Assembly (NCBI GenBank): GCA_041591895.1
Contig: JBFHRE010000001.1
Location: 1 to 64,000 of the forward strand
Direction: 5' to 3'
Origin: JBFHRE01 sp041591895
GTDB lineage: Bacteria > Actinomycetota > Acidimicrobiia > Spongiisociales > ZC4RG35
DNA length: 64,000 nucleotides
Shown: in pieces, positions 51,138 through 60,264 of the stretch
Layout: each line of letters starts with the position of its first letter
How positions within the stretch are numbered: the stretch's first letter is position 1
Notes under the pieces: model-generated
Seen by the model: only the letters and a program-made list of their open reading frames with translations
Told to the model about the DNA's origin: nothing
Databases searched by the model: none
Translations under genes and position numbers: made by a program

Positions 51138-52384
51138 CCGCGGGTTTCGGGCAGCAGCAGGGTCAGGCCGATGGCGACGGCACTCGGAATCGCCATCACC
51201 CGCACGGTGTTCGCGAGTCCGAACTCGGCGATCGTGAGTCGTCCCGCACCCAGAGCGAGCGCCGAGCCGATGGTCGCCAGGTAGCCGCCCATTGCGCCGG
51301 CGGTGGTTCGGTTTTCGGTTGGGAACAACTCCGTCCGGTGAGCTGCGGCCGCCGGCAAGTAGGCGAAACTCCCGAAGGCGCCAATCACGATCGCGAACCA
51401 CACCGACAGCAGGTTTTCGGTCGAGAACAGCCACATGGCACCAAAGGCCGCAGCAGCGATCGACACCACAGTCATCGGTCGCCGTCCCCACGTGTCGGCC
51501 AGGCGTCCGCCGATCCAGAATCCAAGACCGCCAATGGTGCCTGCCGAGAGGGCGAGAGTTGCGGCCACGCCGGTGCTGAGTCCGAGTCCGTTGATGAGCC
51601 GCTCGTTGGTGAATGCGAGTGAGACCGCCGGGAGGGCGGCCGCAGCCAATCCCGCTACCCCTGAAATCCAGAACACTGGGGCTTCGCGACCGGTCAGGAG
51701 GGGGCGGAGTGGCACCCGATTCGCCTTGTCCGGCTCAACGAGTGGTGACTCGCCGACACGGCGGAACCAGGGCAGCGCCAGGAATCCCAGGGTCGTCACC
51801 AGGAAGGGAATACGCCACGCCTCAGGGCCGCGTCCGGCGACCAGCAGCATCAGTTGTCCGCCGCCTGCTCCGAGGGAGGCTGCGGCGGCATAGGTTCCGA
51901 TTCCGAATGCCCTGCAGTCGGCAGGGAGGCTCTCGGCGATCAGCACCACCCCGAGGGTGCCGACTGCGGCGGTTGCGAGGCGAGCGATCGACTGCAATGT
52001 CGTGAAGGCCTCGGCTGTCGACACCAGGCCCGTGGCACCGGTCGAGGCCACCAGGATGGCCACAGCCACGAGATAGGGCCGGCGCCGTCCCGAGCGGTCG
52101 CTCCACCACGACAGGGCGATCGCACCGAGGGAGGCAAACCTGGTGATCGAGAGCACGAGGCTCATGTCGGCCTCGGTCAGCCCGAGCGCCAACCTCGTGA
52201 ACGGGACCAACGCCGAGAGGTGGGCCTGGGCAAATCCCTGGACGACGGCCACCGACGCGGTCAACCAGAGCAAGCGTCGATGCTCGGGGGCTAACCGGTG
52301 AACCGGAAACAGGGCCTGGAAGATGCTGCGCAACGGGCGGTCAGCGTAGGGCGGAGCGATGACGATTCGAGAAACTCCGTGCAC
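51110..52384 (-). CDS. MFS transporter
   Basis: A 424-residue protein with twelve membrane segments. The MFS loop 2-3 motif is SWWSDRSGRRRPYLV, and loop 8-9 has GGRLADTWGRRP, so both half-transporters are intact. This pattern is common to sugar-porter-like and drug transporters; the substrate is not evident. The first 40 residues are hydrophilic, so the GTG start at 52384 may be too far upstream. It is divergent from ccdA. Confidence 0.87.
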   Translation of the reverse strand: MHGVSRIVIAPPYADRPLRSIFQALFPVHRLAPEHRRLLWLTASVAVVQGFAQAHLSALVPFTRLALGLTEADMSLVLSITRFASLGAIALSWWSDRSGRRRPYLVAVAILVASTGATGLVSTAEAFTTLQSIARLATAAVGTLGVVLIAESLPADCRAFGIGTYAAAASLGAGGGQLMLLVAGRGPEAWRIPFLVTTLGFLALPWFRRVGESPLVEPDKANRVPLRPLLTGREAPVFWISGVAGLAAAALPAVSLAFTNERLINGLGLSTGVAATLALSAGTIGGLGFWIGGRLADTWGRRPMTVVSIAAAAFGAMWLFSTENLLSVWFAIVIGAFGSFAYLPAAAAHRTELFPTENRTTAGAMGGYLATIGSALALGAGRLTIAEFGLANTVRVMAIPSAVAIGLTLLLPETRGQLLRGART

Positions 52385-52422
52385 ATGGGAACATGGTTCG
52401 CGGACGACCCGTTGAGGAAGGC

Positions 52423-53196
52423 ATGGAATTCACCCAACTCGGGATAGGGCTCCAGCTCGCGATCGCATTCGGTGGAGGCCTTCTGGCCTTCCTCTCGCCG
52501 TGCGTTCTGCCACTCCTGCCCGGCTACCTCGGTCTGATGTCGGGCTATTCGGTGGCCGACCTCCAGGCCGGCGATGCATCCCGCGGCCGGATGCTCCGAA
52601 CCACCGTTCTCTTCGTGCTCGGTTTCACGGTCGTCTTTGTCGCCAGTGGTGCATTGGCTACGGGAATCAGCGAGTTGCTCCTCACGAATCAGAGCACCAT
52701 CAACCGGGTGGCGGGCGCGCTCGTGATCGTGTTCGGGATCGTCATGATCGGGATGTCGTTCACCAACCGCGGCATCTTTGGCTTCCTGTCCAGAGAGCGG
52801 CGGATCGACGTGCGCCCTTCCCGCTTGGGGAACTGGGCGCCGCCGGTGATGGGAGTCGCGTTCGGTTTCGGATGGTCGCCGTGCATCGGGACGATCCTCA
52901 CCGGGGTACTGGCCGTAGCCGCCACCCAGGAGACCGTCGCCCTCGGGATGCTGTTGCTGTTCTTCTTCTCGATGGGGATGGGCGTGCCGTTCGTCCTCGC
53001 CGGCCTCGGTGTGTCGAAGGCCCTCCGAAGCGTCAAAGCGATGGGGCGCTGGCTGAAGCCGATCAACGTCACGGGAGGGGTGCTGATGACGGCGTTCGGT
53101 GTGCTGCTGGTCACCAACAATGTGTTCCAGCTCTCGTCGTTCTTCCAGCGGATCTTCTCCGCCATCCCGATCCTGGAGCGGCTGGCCGCGATCTGA
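52423..53196 (+). CDS. ccdA: Cytochrome c biogenesis protein CcdA (DsbD-type membrane part)
   Basis: A 257-residue protein with six membrane segments that passes electrons from thioredoxin to outside thiols. The redox Cys pair is Cys27 in LAFLSPCVLPLLPG and the Cys of FGFGWSPCIGT. GAGGAAGG just before the ATG at 52423 fixes this start over the GTG-containing upstream extension. No resA or ccsB gene follows, so the partner that receives the electrons is elsewhere. Confidence 0.93.
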   Translation: MEFTQLGIGLQLAIAFGGGLLAFLSPCVLPLLPGYLGLMSGYSVADLQAGDASRGRMLRTTVLFVLGFTVVFVASGALATGISELLLTNQSTINRVAGALVIVFGIVMIGMSFTNRGIFGFLSRERRIDVRPSRLGNWAPPVMGVAFGFGWSPCIGTILTGVLAVAATQETVALGMLLLFFFSMGMGVPFVLAGLGVSKALRSVKAMGRWLKPINVTGGVLMTAFGVLLVTNNVFQLSSFFQRIFSAIPILERLAAI

Positions 53197-53217
53197 TCGA
53201 GGGTGTAATTCAGATCA

Positions 53218-54021
53218 CTAACGGTGGGCGTCTGTTCCGATGACTTTGAAGCGGTAGGTCTGTACCCCTGATCCAAGTAGTCCTCTTCCGTCGGGGGCCG
53301 GGAACACAGCTTCGAGTCCGAGGTTCGCCTGAAAAGCGATCTGCGTCACGTCTTCGACGGAAGCCGACTCGTAGGGGTAACCACCGAGCCAATCATCGAT
53401 GTCGCGGCGCCAGCTCATACCGCGCTGGCGTGAATACGTTCGAACGTAGATCACGGGGTTGCGACCTTGGACTGCCAGGGATGCAAGGACGGCGGTTCCG
53501 TATGCAATCCGTGACAGGAGCTTGAGGAAGCTTGGTGCTCTGACGTACCAGCGCTTCACCTTTGTCCAAAAGCGACAAGATGGGTACTTCTTGTAGATAC
53601 CGATCACAACCACTCCGTCTGTTGCAACCCAACGGGGAGTGCGCGTTATAGCGCTGCTCATGTTTCCGGTGTGGTGGAGGACCCCCCAGGAGTAAACAAA
53701 GTCGTGGGTATCGAAATCGTCTTGCAGAACGTCCGCTCGGAAGACGTGCCAGTCGGCTTCAGGGTGGTACTGCCGCAACATCGAGCGTGTTACGTCAACT
53801 GCCACGGGATCGAAGTCGACGGCTGTGACCTTCGTGACTCCGAGGTCCAGCGCCGCAACCGACATTATTCCTGAACCGCATCCAATATCGAGGAATGAAC
53901 CACCTGCTACGTCCCCAACATGTTTTCTTAGGCTCTCGCGGGCCTGTTCGAGCGCCGCCTCTGGCATGTCGGCCATATAGCGAGCCCAGTTCTTCCCGAA
54001 GTCGTACCGACGATCGGTCAC
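53218..54021 (-). CDS. Class I SAM-dependent methyltransferase
   Basis: A 267-residue protein with motif I FLDIGCGSGIMSVAAL, the acidic motif II in VTAVDFDP and VYSWGVLHHTGN as motif IV. The last 120 residues are a family-specific basic and aromatic region. Substrate unknown; small-molecule or lipid methylation is possible. Its DNA is less GC-rich than its neighbours (31 of 60 bases in 53581-53640, against 39 of 60 in 52501-52560), which suggests recent acquisition. A TACGAT box lies 10 nt before the GTG. Confidence 0.85.
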   Translation of the reverse strand: MTDRRYDFGKNWARYMADMPEAALEQARESLRKHVGDVAGGSFLDIGCGSGIMSVAALDLGVTKVTAVDFDPVAVDVTRSMLRQYHPEADWHVFRADVLQDDFDTHDFVYSWGVLHHTGNMSSAITRTPRWVATDGVVVIGIYKKYPSCRFWTKVKRWYVRAPSFLKLLSRIAYGTAVLASLAVQGRNPVIYVRTYSRQRGMSWRRDIDDWLGGYPYESASVEDVTQIAFQANLGLEAVFPAPDGRGLLGSGVQTYRFKVIGTDAHR

Positions 54022-54052
54022 GGCACGGTGGATCGTACTCGCAGCACCCGTA

Positions 54053-54058
54053 TAGCCT
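54053..54058 (+). promoter_or_regulatory. Candidate -10 box of the trp operon, leaderless
   Basis: TAGCCT lies 7 nt before the trpE GTG. With no leader there is no room for a trp attenuator or T-box, so control would have to act at the promoter. Confidence 0.5.
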
Positions 54059-54065
54059 GCCGGCT

Positions 54066-55535
54066 GTGAACGTCATCCCGACACTCGAGGAATTCCTGGC
54101 CCTGTCCGGGCGCCATTCTGTGGTGCCACTCGTTGTGGAGCTCATGGCCGACCGCGACACCCCGGTCTCGGTGTTCGACAAGCTCGTCGGTGACCGACCC
54201 GGCTTCCTCCTGGAATCGGTGGAGGGCGGGGAGCGGTGGGGGCGGTGGTCGTTCGTCGGATGGGATCCGGTCTTCACGCTTCGAAGCCACGACGGCGTCT
54301 GCCAGGTGGACGACGACTCCACCGAGCTACCCGCCGGCGACCCGCTGGCGGTTCTCGAAGCCTTGATCGGTCGCTTTTCCACCCCCGACCTGCCGGGATT
54401 GCCGCCGCTTCACTCCGGCGCTGTCGGCTATCTCGGATACGACTGCGTTCGGTTCATAGAACATCTTCCCGACAAGCCGGCCGATGACCGAGGCCTTCCC
54501 GACATGGTGTGGCAGTTCGTCGGCGCTCTGGCGGCGGTCGACCGGGTACGTCAGACCATCGTGATGGTCCGCAACGTGTTCGTGGGCAGCGATCCGACTT
54601 CCGAGTACGAGGCGGCGGTCGCGGCTCTGAAGCGGGACATCGGACGTCTCGGCGAATCAGATCCGTATGAGATCAAACAAGTGGTCGAGGATGCCGCGAG
54701 ACCCGACTTCAGCTCCACTTTCGAACGGCCGGCCTTCGAGGATGCGGTCCGTGCGATCAAGCGGTCGATCGTCGAGGGTGAGGCGTTCCAGGTCGTGATC
54801 TCGCAACGCCTCGCTACCGAGTTCGCGGGCGACCCGTTCTCGGTCTACCGGGCGCTGAGGCTGATCAACCCATCGCCATTCTTGTTCTTCGTGCGGGACC
54901 GCGAAGTCACCGTGCTCGGCTCCTCACCCGAACTGATGACCCGGGTGCGTGACGGGATGGCGTATTCCCGCCCCATCGCCGGTACCCGCCCGAGAGGCAA
55001 GACGGAAGACGAAGATCGACGTCTCGAGGAAGAGCTGTTGGCCGACCCCAAAGAACGGGCCGAGCACACCATGCTGATCGACCTCGCTCGCAACGACCTC
55101 GGGCGCGTCTGCGAGTTCGGCTCGGTGCACGTCGACGACCTGATGGTGATCGAGCGCTACAGCCATGTGCTGCACATCGTTTCCGGGGTGTCCGGGAAGG
55201 TGCGACCCGGGGTCGGTCCGGTGGATGTGATTCGGGCCACGTTCCCGCACGGGACCGTCTCCGGGGCGCCGAAGGTACGCGCCATCCAGTTGATCGACGA
55301 GATCGAACCGGTGGCGCGCGGCCCGTACGCAGGTGCCGCCGGCTATCTCGACTTCAGCGGCAATGTCGACACCTGCATCTGTTTGCGAACGGTGGTGATC
55401 GCCGACGGAACGGCCTGGGTGCAGGCCGGGGCCGGGATCGTGGCCGACTCCGATCCCGGCGCGGAGTTCGACGAGACGATGCACAAAGCGGCAGCAGTCC
55501 TCGACGCCCTTGCTCGGGCGGAGACCCTCACATGA
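54066..55535 (+). CDS. trpE: Anthranilate synthase component I
   Basis: A 489-residue chorismate-using enzyme that forms anthranilate with a TrpG glutaminase. The C-terminal catalytic half has RPIAGTRPRGKTEDEDRRLE, HTMLIDLARNDLGRV, TFPHGTVSGAPKVRA and GYLDFSGNVDTCI. The frame is open much further upstream, but the GTG at 54066 gives the usual N-terminus (NVIPTLEEFLAL). trpG is not in the window. The stop overlaps the ygfZ start by 4 nt. Confidence 0.95.
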   Translation: MNVIPTLEEFLALSGRHSVVPLVVELMADRDTPVSVFDKLVGDRPGFLLESVEGGERWGRWSFVGWDPVFTLRSHDGVCQVDDDSTELPAGDPLAVLEALIGRFSTPDLPGLPPLHSGAVGYLGYDCVRFIEHLPDKPADDRGLPDMVWQFVGALAAVDRVRQTIVMVRNVFVGSDPTSEYEAAVAALKRDIGRLGESDPYEIKQVVEDAARPDFSSTFERPAFEDAVRAIKRSIVEGEAFQVVISQRLATEFAGDPFSVYRALRLINPSPFLFFVRDREVTVLGSSPELMTRVRDGMAYSRPIAGTRPRGKTEDEDRRLEEELLADPKERAEHTMLIDLARNDLGRVCEFGSVHVDDLMVIERYSHVLHIVSGVSGKVRPGVGPVDVIRATFPHGTVSGAPKVRAIQLIDEIEPVARGPYAGAAGYLDFSGNVDTCICLRTVVIADGTAWVQAGAGIVADSDPGAEFDETMHKAAAVLDALARAETLT

Positions 55536-56383
55536 GCCGGCGCTTCTTCGATGACACCCGTGATGCCGTGTGGGTGACCGGAACCGACGCGGTGTCGTTC
55601 CTCCATGGACTGCTGAGTCAGGACCTCGAGGGGATGAGCGACGGTGAGGTGCGGCGATCGTTCCTTCTCGGCCCGCAGGGGAAACTCCGCGCCCTCCTCT
55701 GGGTGGCGAGGCTGGCCGCCGATCGGATCCTCCTGGTGTCCGATCGCGGCTCGGGCGAGACCGTGGCCTCCGACCTACTCAACTACCGGATCCGGGTCAA
55801 GGTGGAGGTGGTCCAGACGGACGAAACCACCTGGGAGGCTTGGGGAGCCGGAGTCGCTGCGGACTCGGGTCTGAATCCCGGGAACGCGGTCGAGCGGGGC
55901 CCAGGTGTCGTGCTCGCTCCATTGGAACTGGACGTGGTGATCGGTGTCGGTGCCGCGATTCCGGCCGATTGGGAGCGCGGCGATTTCGATGAGCTGACGG
56001 CGGCACGAATCGGCTTTGGGGAACCGGCCTACGGGATCGACGTGGACGAGAACACGATCCCGCAGGAGACCGGGTTGGTGACCGAGGCGGTGTCGTTCGA
56101 GAAGGGCTGCTATCTCGGGCAGGAACTGGTGGCCAGGATCGACAGCCGCGGTCATGTCAACCGTCATCTCCGCCGGTTGCGGTTGGAACAACCGGGCCTG
56201 GATCTGGCCGGTGGCGAGATCGTGGCAGACGAAAAGGTGGTCGGCTCGCTCACGTCGGTCGCTTCCTCTGCCGGCGGTGCGATGGGTTTGGGGATGGTTA
56301 GACGAGAGATCGAGCCTGGTTCGAGGGTGGTGGTCCGGACAAACGATGTCGAGGTCGTCGCCGAGGTCCTGGAGCGAGTGTGA
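55532..56383 (+). CDS. ygfZ: YgfZ/GcvT-domain folate-binding protein
   Basis: A 283-residue protein related to GcvT that assists iron-sulfur enzyme maturation through folate. Its signature is KGCYLGQELVARID, containing the conserved Cys. The N-terminal VSFLHGLLSQDLEGM and GPQGKLRALLWV segments are also typical. It is inserted between trpE and trpC and overlaps trpE by 4 nt, so it is co-transcribed with tryptophan genes, although no direct role in that pathway is known. Confidence 0.9.
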   Translation: MSRRFFDDTRDAVWVTGTDAVSFLHGLLSQDLEGMSDGEVRRSFLLGPQGKLRALLWVARLAADRILLVSDRGSGETVASDLLNYRIRVKVEVVQTDETTWEAWGAGVAADSGLNPGNAVERGPGVVLAPLELDVVIGVGAAIPADWERGDFDELTAARIGFGEPAYGIDVDENTIPQETGLVTEAVSFEKGCYLGQELVARIDSRGHVNRHLRRLRLEQPGLDLAGGEIVADEKVVGSLTSVASSAGGAMGLGMVRREIEPGSRVVVRTNDVEVVAEVLERV

Positions 56384-56420
56384 TCGACCCGTGCGCCGAT
56401 GTTCGGCGGTCCCCGTGACG

Positions 56421-57179
56421 ATGCTCGGACCGATCCTCGCGTCGACCCGTCTCCGGGTGGAAGCGATGAGATCTCTGGCTCACTACCGCTCTGCCGCACT
56501 CGCCGCCCCACCACCTCGCGACTTCGCAGCGGCGCTGAAGGGTGATGGTCTGGCAGTGATCGCCGAGGTCAAGCGCCGGTCGCCTTCTCGCGGTGTCCTC
56601 GCCTCCGACCTCGATCCGGTCGAGCAGGCACGTCGATATTCCAGCGGCGGGGCAGCCTGCATCTCTGTGTTGACCGAACCAGAATATTTCTCCGGCTCGA
56701 ACGCAGACCTGGCTGAGGTTCGAGCCGCGTCGGACCTTCCGATCATCCGGAAGGACTTCACGCTCGACGCCCGCCAGATCTGGGAGGCGCGTTCGATCGG
56801 CGCCGACGCCGTACTCCTCATCGTCGCCGCACTCGAAGATCATGATCTGACCGCACTACTGGATGTTTCCCGGGATGCCGGAGTGACGGCGCTCGTCGAG
56901 GTGCACGATGAACCGGAGACCGAGAGGGCGCTGGGCGCGGGAGCTTCGGTGATCGGGGTCAACAACCGCAACCTCGCTACGTTCGAAGTCGATTTGGCCA
57001 CCTCGGAGCGGCTGGCACCGATGTTGACCGCAGCCGAGGTCATCGTGGCGGAGAGCGGGGTGTTCGACGCCGGCGATGCGGCCCGGATGCGCAAAGCGGG
57101 GTTCGACGCCGTGCTCGTCGGCGAGAGCCTGGTCAGGTCGGACGACCCGGCCGCGCTGATCGCCGCGATGCGGGGCTGA
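56421..57179 (+). CDS. trpC: Indole-3-glycerol phosphate synthase
   Basis: A 252-residue TIM-barrel enzyme that closes the indole ring. Signature segments are VIAEVKRRSPSRG, SVLTEPEYFSGS, PIIRKDFTLD, GVNNRNLATFEV and AESGVFDAGD. The catalytic Lys and Glu residues are present. The start is ATG 56421; a GTG six bases upstream is equally possible. It lies 37 nt after ygfZ. Confidence 0.94.
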   Translation: MLGPILASTRLRVEAMRSLAHYRSAALAAPPPRDFAAALKGDGLAVIAEVKRRSPSRGVLASDLDPVEQARRYSSGGAACISVLTEPEYFSGSNADLAEVRAASDLPIIRKDFTLDARQIWEARSIGADAVLLIVAALEDHDLTALLDVSRDAGVTALVEVHDEPETERALGAGASVIGVNNRNLATFEVDLATSERLAPMLTAAEVIVAESGVFDAGDAARMRKAGFDAVLVGESLVRSDDPAALIAAMRG

Positions 57180-57193
57180 ACGGTGGCGGCATC

Positions 57194-57808
57194 ATGACCT
57201 GGGTGAAGGTGTGCGGCCTGCGGCGGGCCTCGGACATAGCCGTGGCGACCGCGGCCGGAGCCGATGCCATCGGACTGGTGCTGGCCGACTCCCCTCGCCG
57301 GGTCGAACCCGACCTGGCCCGGCGACTCGCCGCAGGCTCGGAGCTGCCCGTCTATCTGGTTCTGGTCGGGGCCCGACCCAGTGAGGCGCTCGACCTGGCT
57401 GGTTACATCGGTGCTGCCGGGATTCAGCCGCACGGTGAGCGGGCGGCGCATACCGCCGCCGCCGCGGTCAAGGCCGGCCTCGCGGTGCTGCGGCCGGTGA
57501 GGGTGGGGCCGATGCTGCTGGGGCCGGAAGGCGTCGCAGGGGAAGTCCCATCCGACCAGATCCCGCTGCTCGACCGACACCATCCCGACCTGGAGGGCGG
57601 CACCGGCCTCCGAATCGACCCCGAGTGGATCCCGGACATGGATCGGGAATGGGTGCTGGCGGGCGGACTCGGACCTGACAACATCCGTGAGGCCGTGATG
57701 GCTCTCCATCCCTGGGGAGTGGATGCATCGAGCGGCCTAGAGTCCTCTCCCGGAACCAAGGACCCCGCCTTGATCGAAGCCTTCGTCGAAAGAGCCAAGA
57801 AGACGTGA
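57194..57808 (+). CDS. trpF: Phosphoribosylanthranilate isomerase
   Basis: A 204-residue TIM-barrel enzyme that performs the Amadori rearrangement before TrpC. The N-terminal VKVCGLRR carries the catalytic Cys and Arg, the Asp is in VDASSGLESSPGTKD, and LAGGLGPDNIREAV is a phosphate-binding segment. The middle part is less conserved than usual. Its stop overlaps trpB as GTGA. Confidence 0.92.
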   Translation: MTWVKVCGLRRASDIAVATAAGADAIGLVLADSPRRVEPDLARRLAAGSELPVYLVLVGARPSEALDLAGYIGAAGIQPHGERAAHTAAAAVKAGLAVLRPVRVGPMLLGPEGVAGEVPSDQIPLLDRHHPDLEGGTGLRIDPEWIPDMDREWVLAGGLGPDNIREAVMALHPWGVDASSGLESSPGTKDPALIEAFVERAKKT

Positions 57809-58989
57809 GCGGACTCAGACTGAGCCGGCCCGACAATCAAGGACGCTTTGGAGAGTTCGGCGGTCGGTTCGCGCCGGAGACGCTCATGCCGGCCCTCCGC
57901 CAGCTCGAGACGGAGTTCGAGCAGGCATGGTCCGACCCGGCGTTCGTCGGGGAGTACCGAGAGATCCTGCGGGATTTCGTCGGCCGGCCTACCCCGCTTC
58001 ACGAGGCGCGCCGTCTGTCGGATGCGCTCGGGTTCCGGATCCTCCTGAAGCGAGAGGATCTGGCGCATACCGGAGCCCACAAGATCAACAACGCCATCGG
58101 CCAGGGCTTGCTCGCCCGCCGCATGGGAAAGCCGCGGGTGATCGCCGAGACCGGTGCCGGACAGCACGGTGTCGCCACCGCGACTGCGGCCGCCAAACTC
58201 GGACTCGACTGCACGGTCTACATGGGCGAGGTGGATGTGCGGCGCCAGGCGCTCAACGTGCTGAGGATGCGAATCCTGGGAACCGAGGTCGTTCCGGTCA
58301 CATCCGGGGCCGGCACGTTGAAGGACGCAGTGTCAGAGGCGATGCGGGAATGGGTGAGCAGCGTCGAGGACACCCACTACATAATCGGGTCGGTCGTCGG
58401 ACCTCACCCGTTCCCGTGGATCGTGCGCGAGTTCCAGAAGGTGATCGGGGAGGAGGTCCTCTACCAGCTCGGCGACGATCGCCCCGACCTGGTCGTGGCG
58501 TGTGTCGGCGGTGGATCCAACGCCATGGGGATCTTCTACCCGCTCGCCGACCAGGGGATCGAATTGGTTGGTATCGAGGCGGCCGGAGACGGGATCGAGA
58601 CCGGTCGCCATGGGGCATCGATTGGCGCCGGCTCACCGGGCGTGCTCCACGGGACCCGGACCTACATGCTTCAGGACGACGACGGCCAGGTGCTCGAAGC
58701 CCACTCGATCTCGGCGGGTTTGGACTATCCCGGTGTCGGTCCCGAACATGCATATTTCCACCAGAGTGGACTGGCGAGCTACGAGTCGGTGACCGACACA
58801 GAGGCGCTGCGCGGTGTCGAACTGCTGGCGAAGACCGAGGGGATCATCCCGGCGTTGGAGAGCGCCCACGCCATCGCCTGGCTCGAGCGTGAGGCCGGCC
58901 GGTTGAAAGGCAAGACGGTGCTAGTCAACGTGTCCGGGCGGGGCGACAAGGACGTGGACACCATCGGCGCCCATCGCGAGGAGGGCTGA
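57805..58989 (+). CDS. trpB: Tryptophan synthase beta chain
   Basis: The 394-residue PLP enzyme condenses indole with serine. The PLP Lys is in REDLAHTGAHKINN, the phosphate loop is CVGGGSNAMGIF, and EFGGRFAPETLMPAL is the N-terminal signature. GTG start overlapping trpF. It forms the synthase complex with TrpA, whose start overlaps its stop by 1 nt. Confidence 0.97.
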   Translation: MSGLRLSRPDNQGRFGEFGGRFAPETLMPALRQLETEFEQAWSDPAFVGEYREILRDFVGRPTPLHEARRLSDALGFRILLKREDLAHTGAHKINNAIGQGLLARRMGKPRVIAETGAGQHGVATATAAAKLGLDCTVYMGEVDVRRQALNVLRMRILGTEVVPVTSGAGTLKDAVSEAMREWVSSVEDTHYIIGSVVGPHPFPWIVREFQKVIGEEVLYQLGDDRPDLVVACVGGGSNAMGIFYPLADQGIELVGIEAAGDGIETGRHGASIGAGSPGVLHGTRTYMLQDDDGQVLEAHSISAGLDYPGVGPEHAYFHQSGLASYESVTDTEALRGVELLAKTEGIIPALESAHAIAWLEREAGRLKGKTVLVNVSGRGDKDVDTIGAHREEG

Positions 58990-59786
58990 TGGGCGGTAAC
59001 CGGCTGACCGAGCTCTTCGAACGAAGGCGCGGTGAGGGCCGGGCGGCGTTGCTCCCGTTCATGACCGCCGGCTTGCCGAATCCGCCATCGTCCGCGCAAC
59101 TCTTCGAGGCGATGCTTCGTGCTGGAGCGGACGGATTCGAGGTTGGCATTCCATATGCCGATCCGCTGATGGACGGTCCGGTGATCCAGAGAGGTAGCGA
59201 CACCGCACTGCGGGCGGGGACCACCATCGAGGTGGCGTTGGGGATCGTTCGACAGGTGGCGGCCCTCGGTAGCCCGGTGCTGGCGATGACCTACGCCAAC
59301 CCGGTGTTCCGACGAGGGGTGGACTGGTTCTGCGGAGCCCTGGCCGAGGCCGGGGCCGACGGGATCATCGTGCCGGACCTGCCGGTCGAAGAGTCCGGCC
59401 CCCTGCGGGCGGCCGGTTCGAGGCATGGGATCGGAGTGGTGCAGTTCGCGGCTCCGATGTCCGACGAGTCGAGGATCGCCGCAGTGGTCGATGCCGATCC
59501 GGTGTTCGTCTATGCGGTGGCCGAGATGGGGGTGACCGGCGAGCGAACCGAAGGGGGAGGAAACCTGGAACGCCTGATCGCCAGGATCCGGTCCGTGTCG
59601 GATGTCCCCGTGGTGGCGGGGGTCGGGATCTCGACGCCGGAGCAGGTAGCTGCGGCCGCCGCGGCCGGCGCCGACGGTGTGATCGTGGGCTCGGCGCTGG
59701 TTCGCAAGGTGCTCGAGGCCCCAGACCTGGAAGCGGCAGCCGACGAGGTCGGCAGAGCAGTACTCGCGCTGAGTCGATCGGCCTGA
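58989..59786 (+). CDS. trpA: Tryptophan synthase alpha chain
   Basis: The 265-residue TIM-barrel subunit cleaves indole-glycerol phosphate and channels indole to TrpB. The catalytic Glu is in GADGFEVGIPYADPLMDGP, the Asp in ADGIIVPDLPVEES, and the phosphate site is VAGVGISTPEQV. Its ATG overlaps the trpB stop. It is the last trp gene here; trpD and trpG are not in the cluster. Confidence 0.96.
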   Translation: MGGNRLTELFERRRGEGRAALLPFMTAGLPNPPSSAQLFEAMLRAGADGFEVGIPYADPLMDGPVIQRGSDTALRAGTTIEVALGIVRQVAALGSPVLAMTYANPVFRRGVDWFCGALAEAGADGIIVPDLPVEESGPLRAAGSRHGIGVVQFAAPMSDESRIAAVVDADPVFVYAVAEMGVTGERTEGGGNLERLIARIRSVSDVPVVAGVGISTPEQVAAAAAAGADGVIVGSALVRKVLEAPDLEAAADEVGRAVLALSRSA

Positions 59787-60133
59787 GGGGCGAGCCTCCA
59801 GGCGCCAGCCGCCAGCCTCCGCTCGCCGAGCCACGAGCAGCGCAGATCACCCAGCGCCAACTTCCCGCCTTTCGCCGGTGCCCCCCCAACGTCGCTTCGC
59901 TCCTGGGGGAGAGAGTTCGTCTTCCGTCTCCTGGGTCGTGTGGCCGCTGGTGGCTCGCGACTCGCGACCCGATCGGCGGTGCCGCCGCCAAATCAAGGCA
60001 ACGGCCCCGTCGACTGGTTGATTCGTCCTCAGCCAGGGAGTGGGGGGAGTGGGGATGCGGCGAGGACGACAGTATGGACGGGACCGTTGCCAGTCGGAAC
60101 GATAGCTCTAGCCCTCTTCGCCGTGTGGGATTG
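59787..60133. repeat. 347-bp noncoding region with short-word repeats and hairpins
   Basis: No gene is evident between trpA and the tRNA. It starts with GGCGAGC...GCTCGCC (59789-59827), a weak hairpin around a GCCAGCCGCCAGCC word that recurs at 63178-63189. A run of C (59881-59887) faces TGGGGG (59904-59909) across a 16-nt loop and could act as a trp-operon terminator. Further words (GGCTCGCGACTCGCGACCC, 59952-59970) are inverted copies of ones after dnaE. Confidence 0.45.
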
Positions 60134-60216
60134 TGCCGGAGGCGGGACTCGAACCCGCACGCCCAAAGGACAATGGATTTTGAGTCCATCGCGTCTGCCA
60201 ATTCCGCCACTCCGGC
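60134..60216 (-). tRNA. tRNA-Leu (anticodon CAA)
   Basis: The minus strand folds as a type II tRNA: acceptor GCCGGAG/CTCCGGC with discriminator A, a D-arm with GGCAGACGC, an anticodon stem ATGGA/TCCAT around the loop CTCAAAA (anticodon CAA, reading UUG), a short variable arm (TTGTCCTTTGGGCGT region) and the T-arm GCGGGTTCGAGTCCCGC. CCA is not encoded. Confidence 0.95.
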
Positions 60217-60264
60217 CGGAACCGCAGGCAGTGTAGGCCGCGGTCGGGTGCCGGCGTCCGTCGG

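Noticed and set aside
54022..54065. Search for a trp leader peptide or attenuator before trpE.
   Set aside because: The -10 box is 7 nt from the start codon, which leaves no transcribed leader, and no Trp-rich short frame is present.
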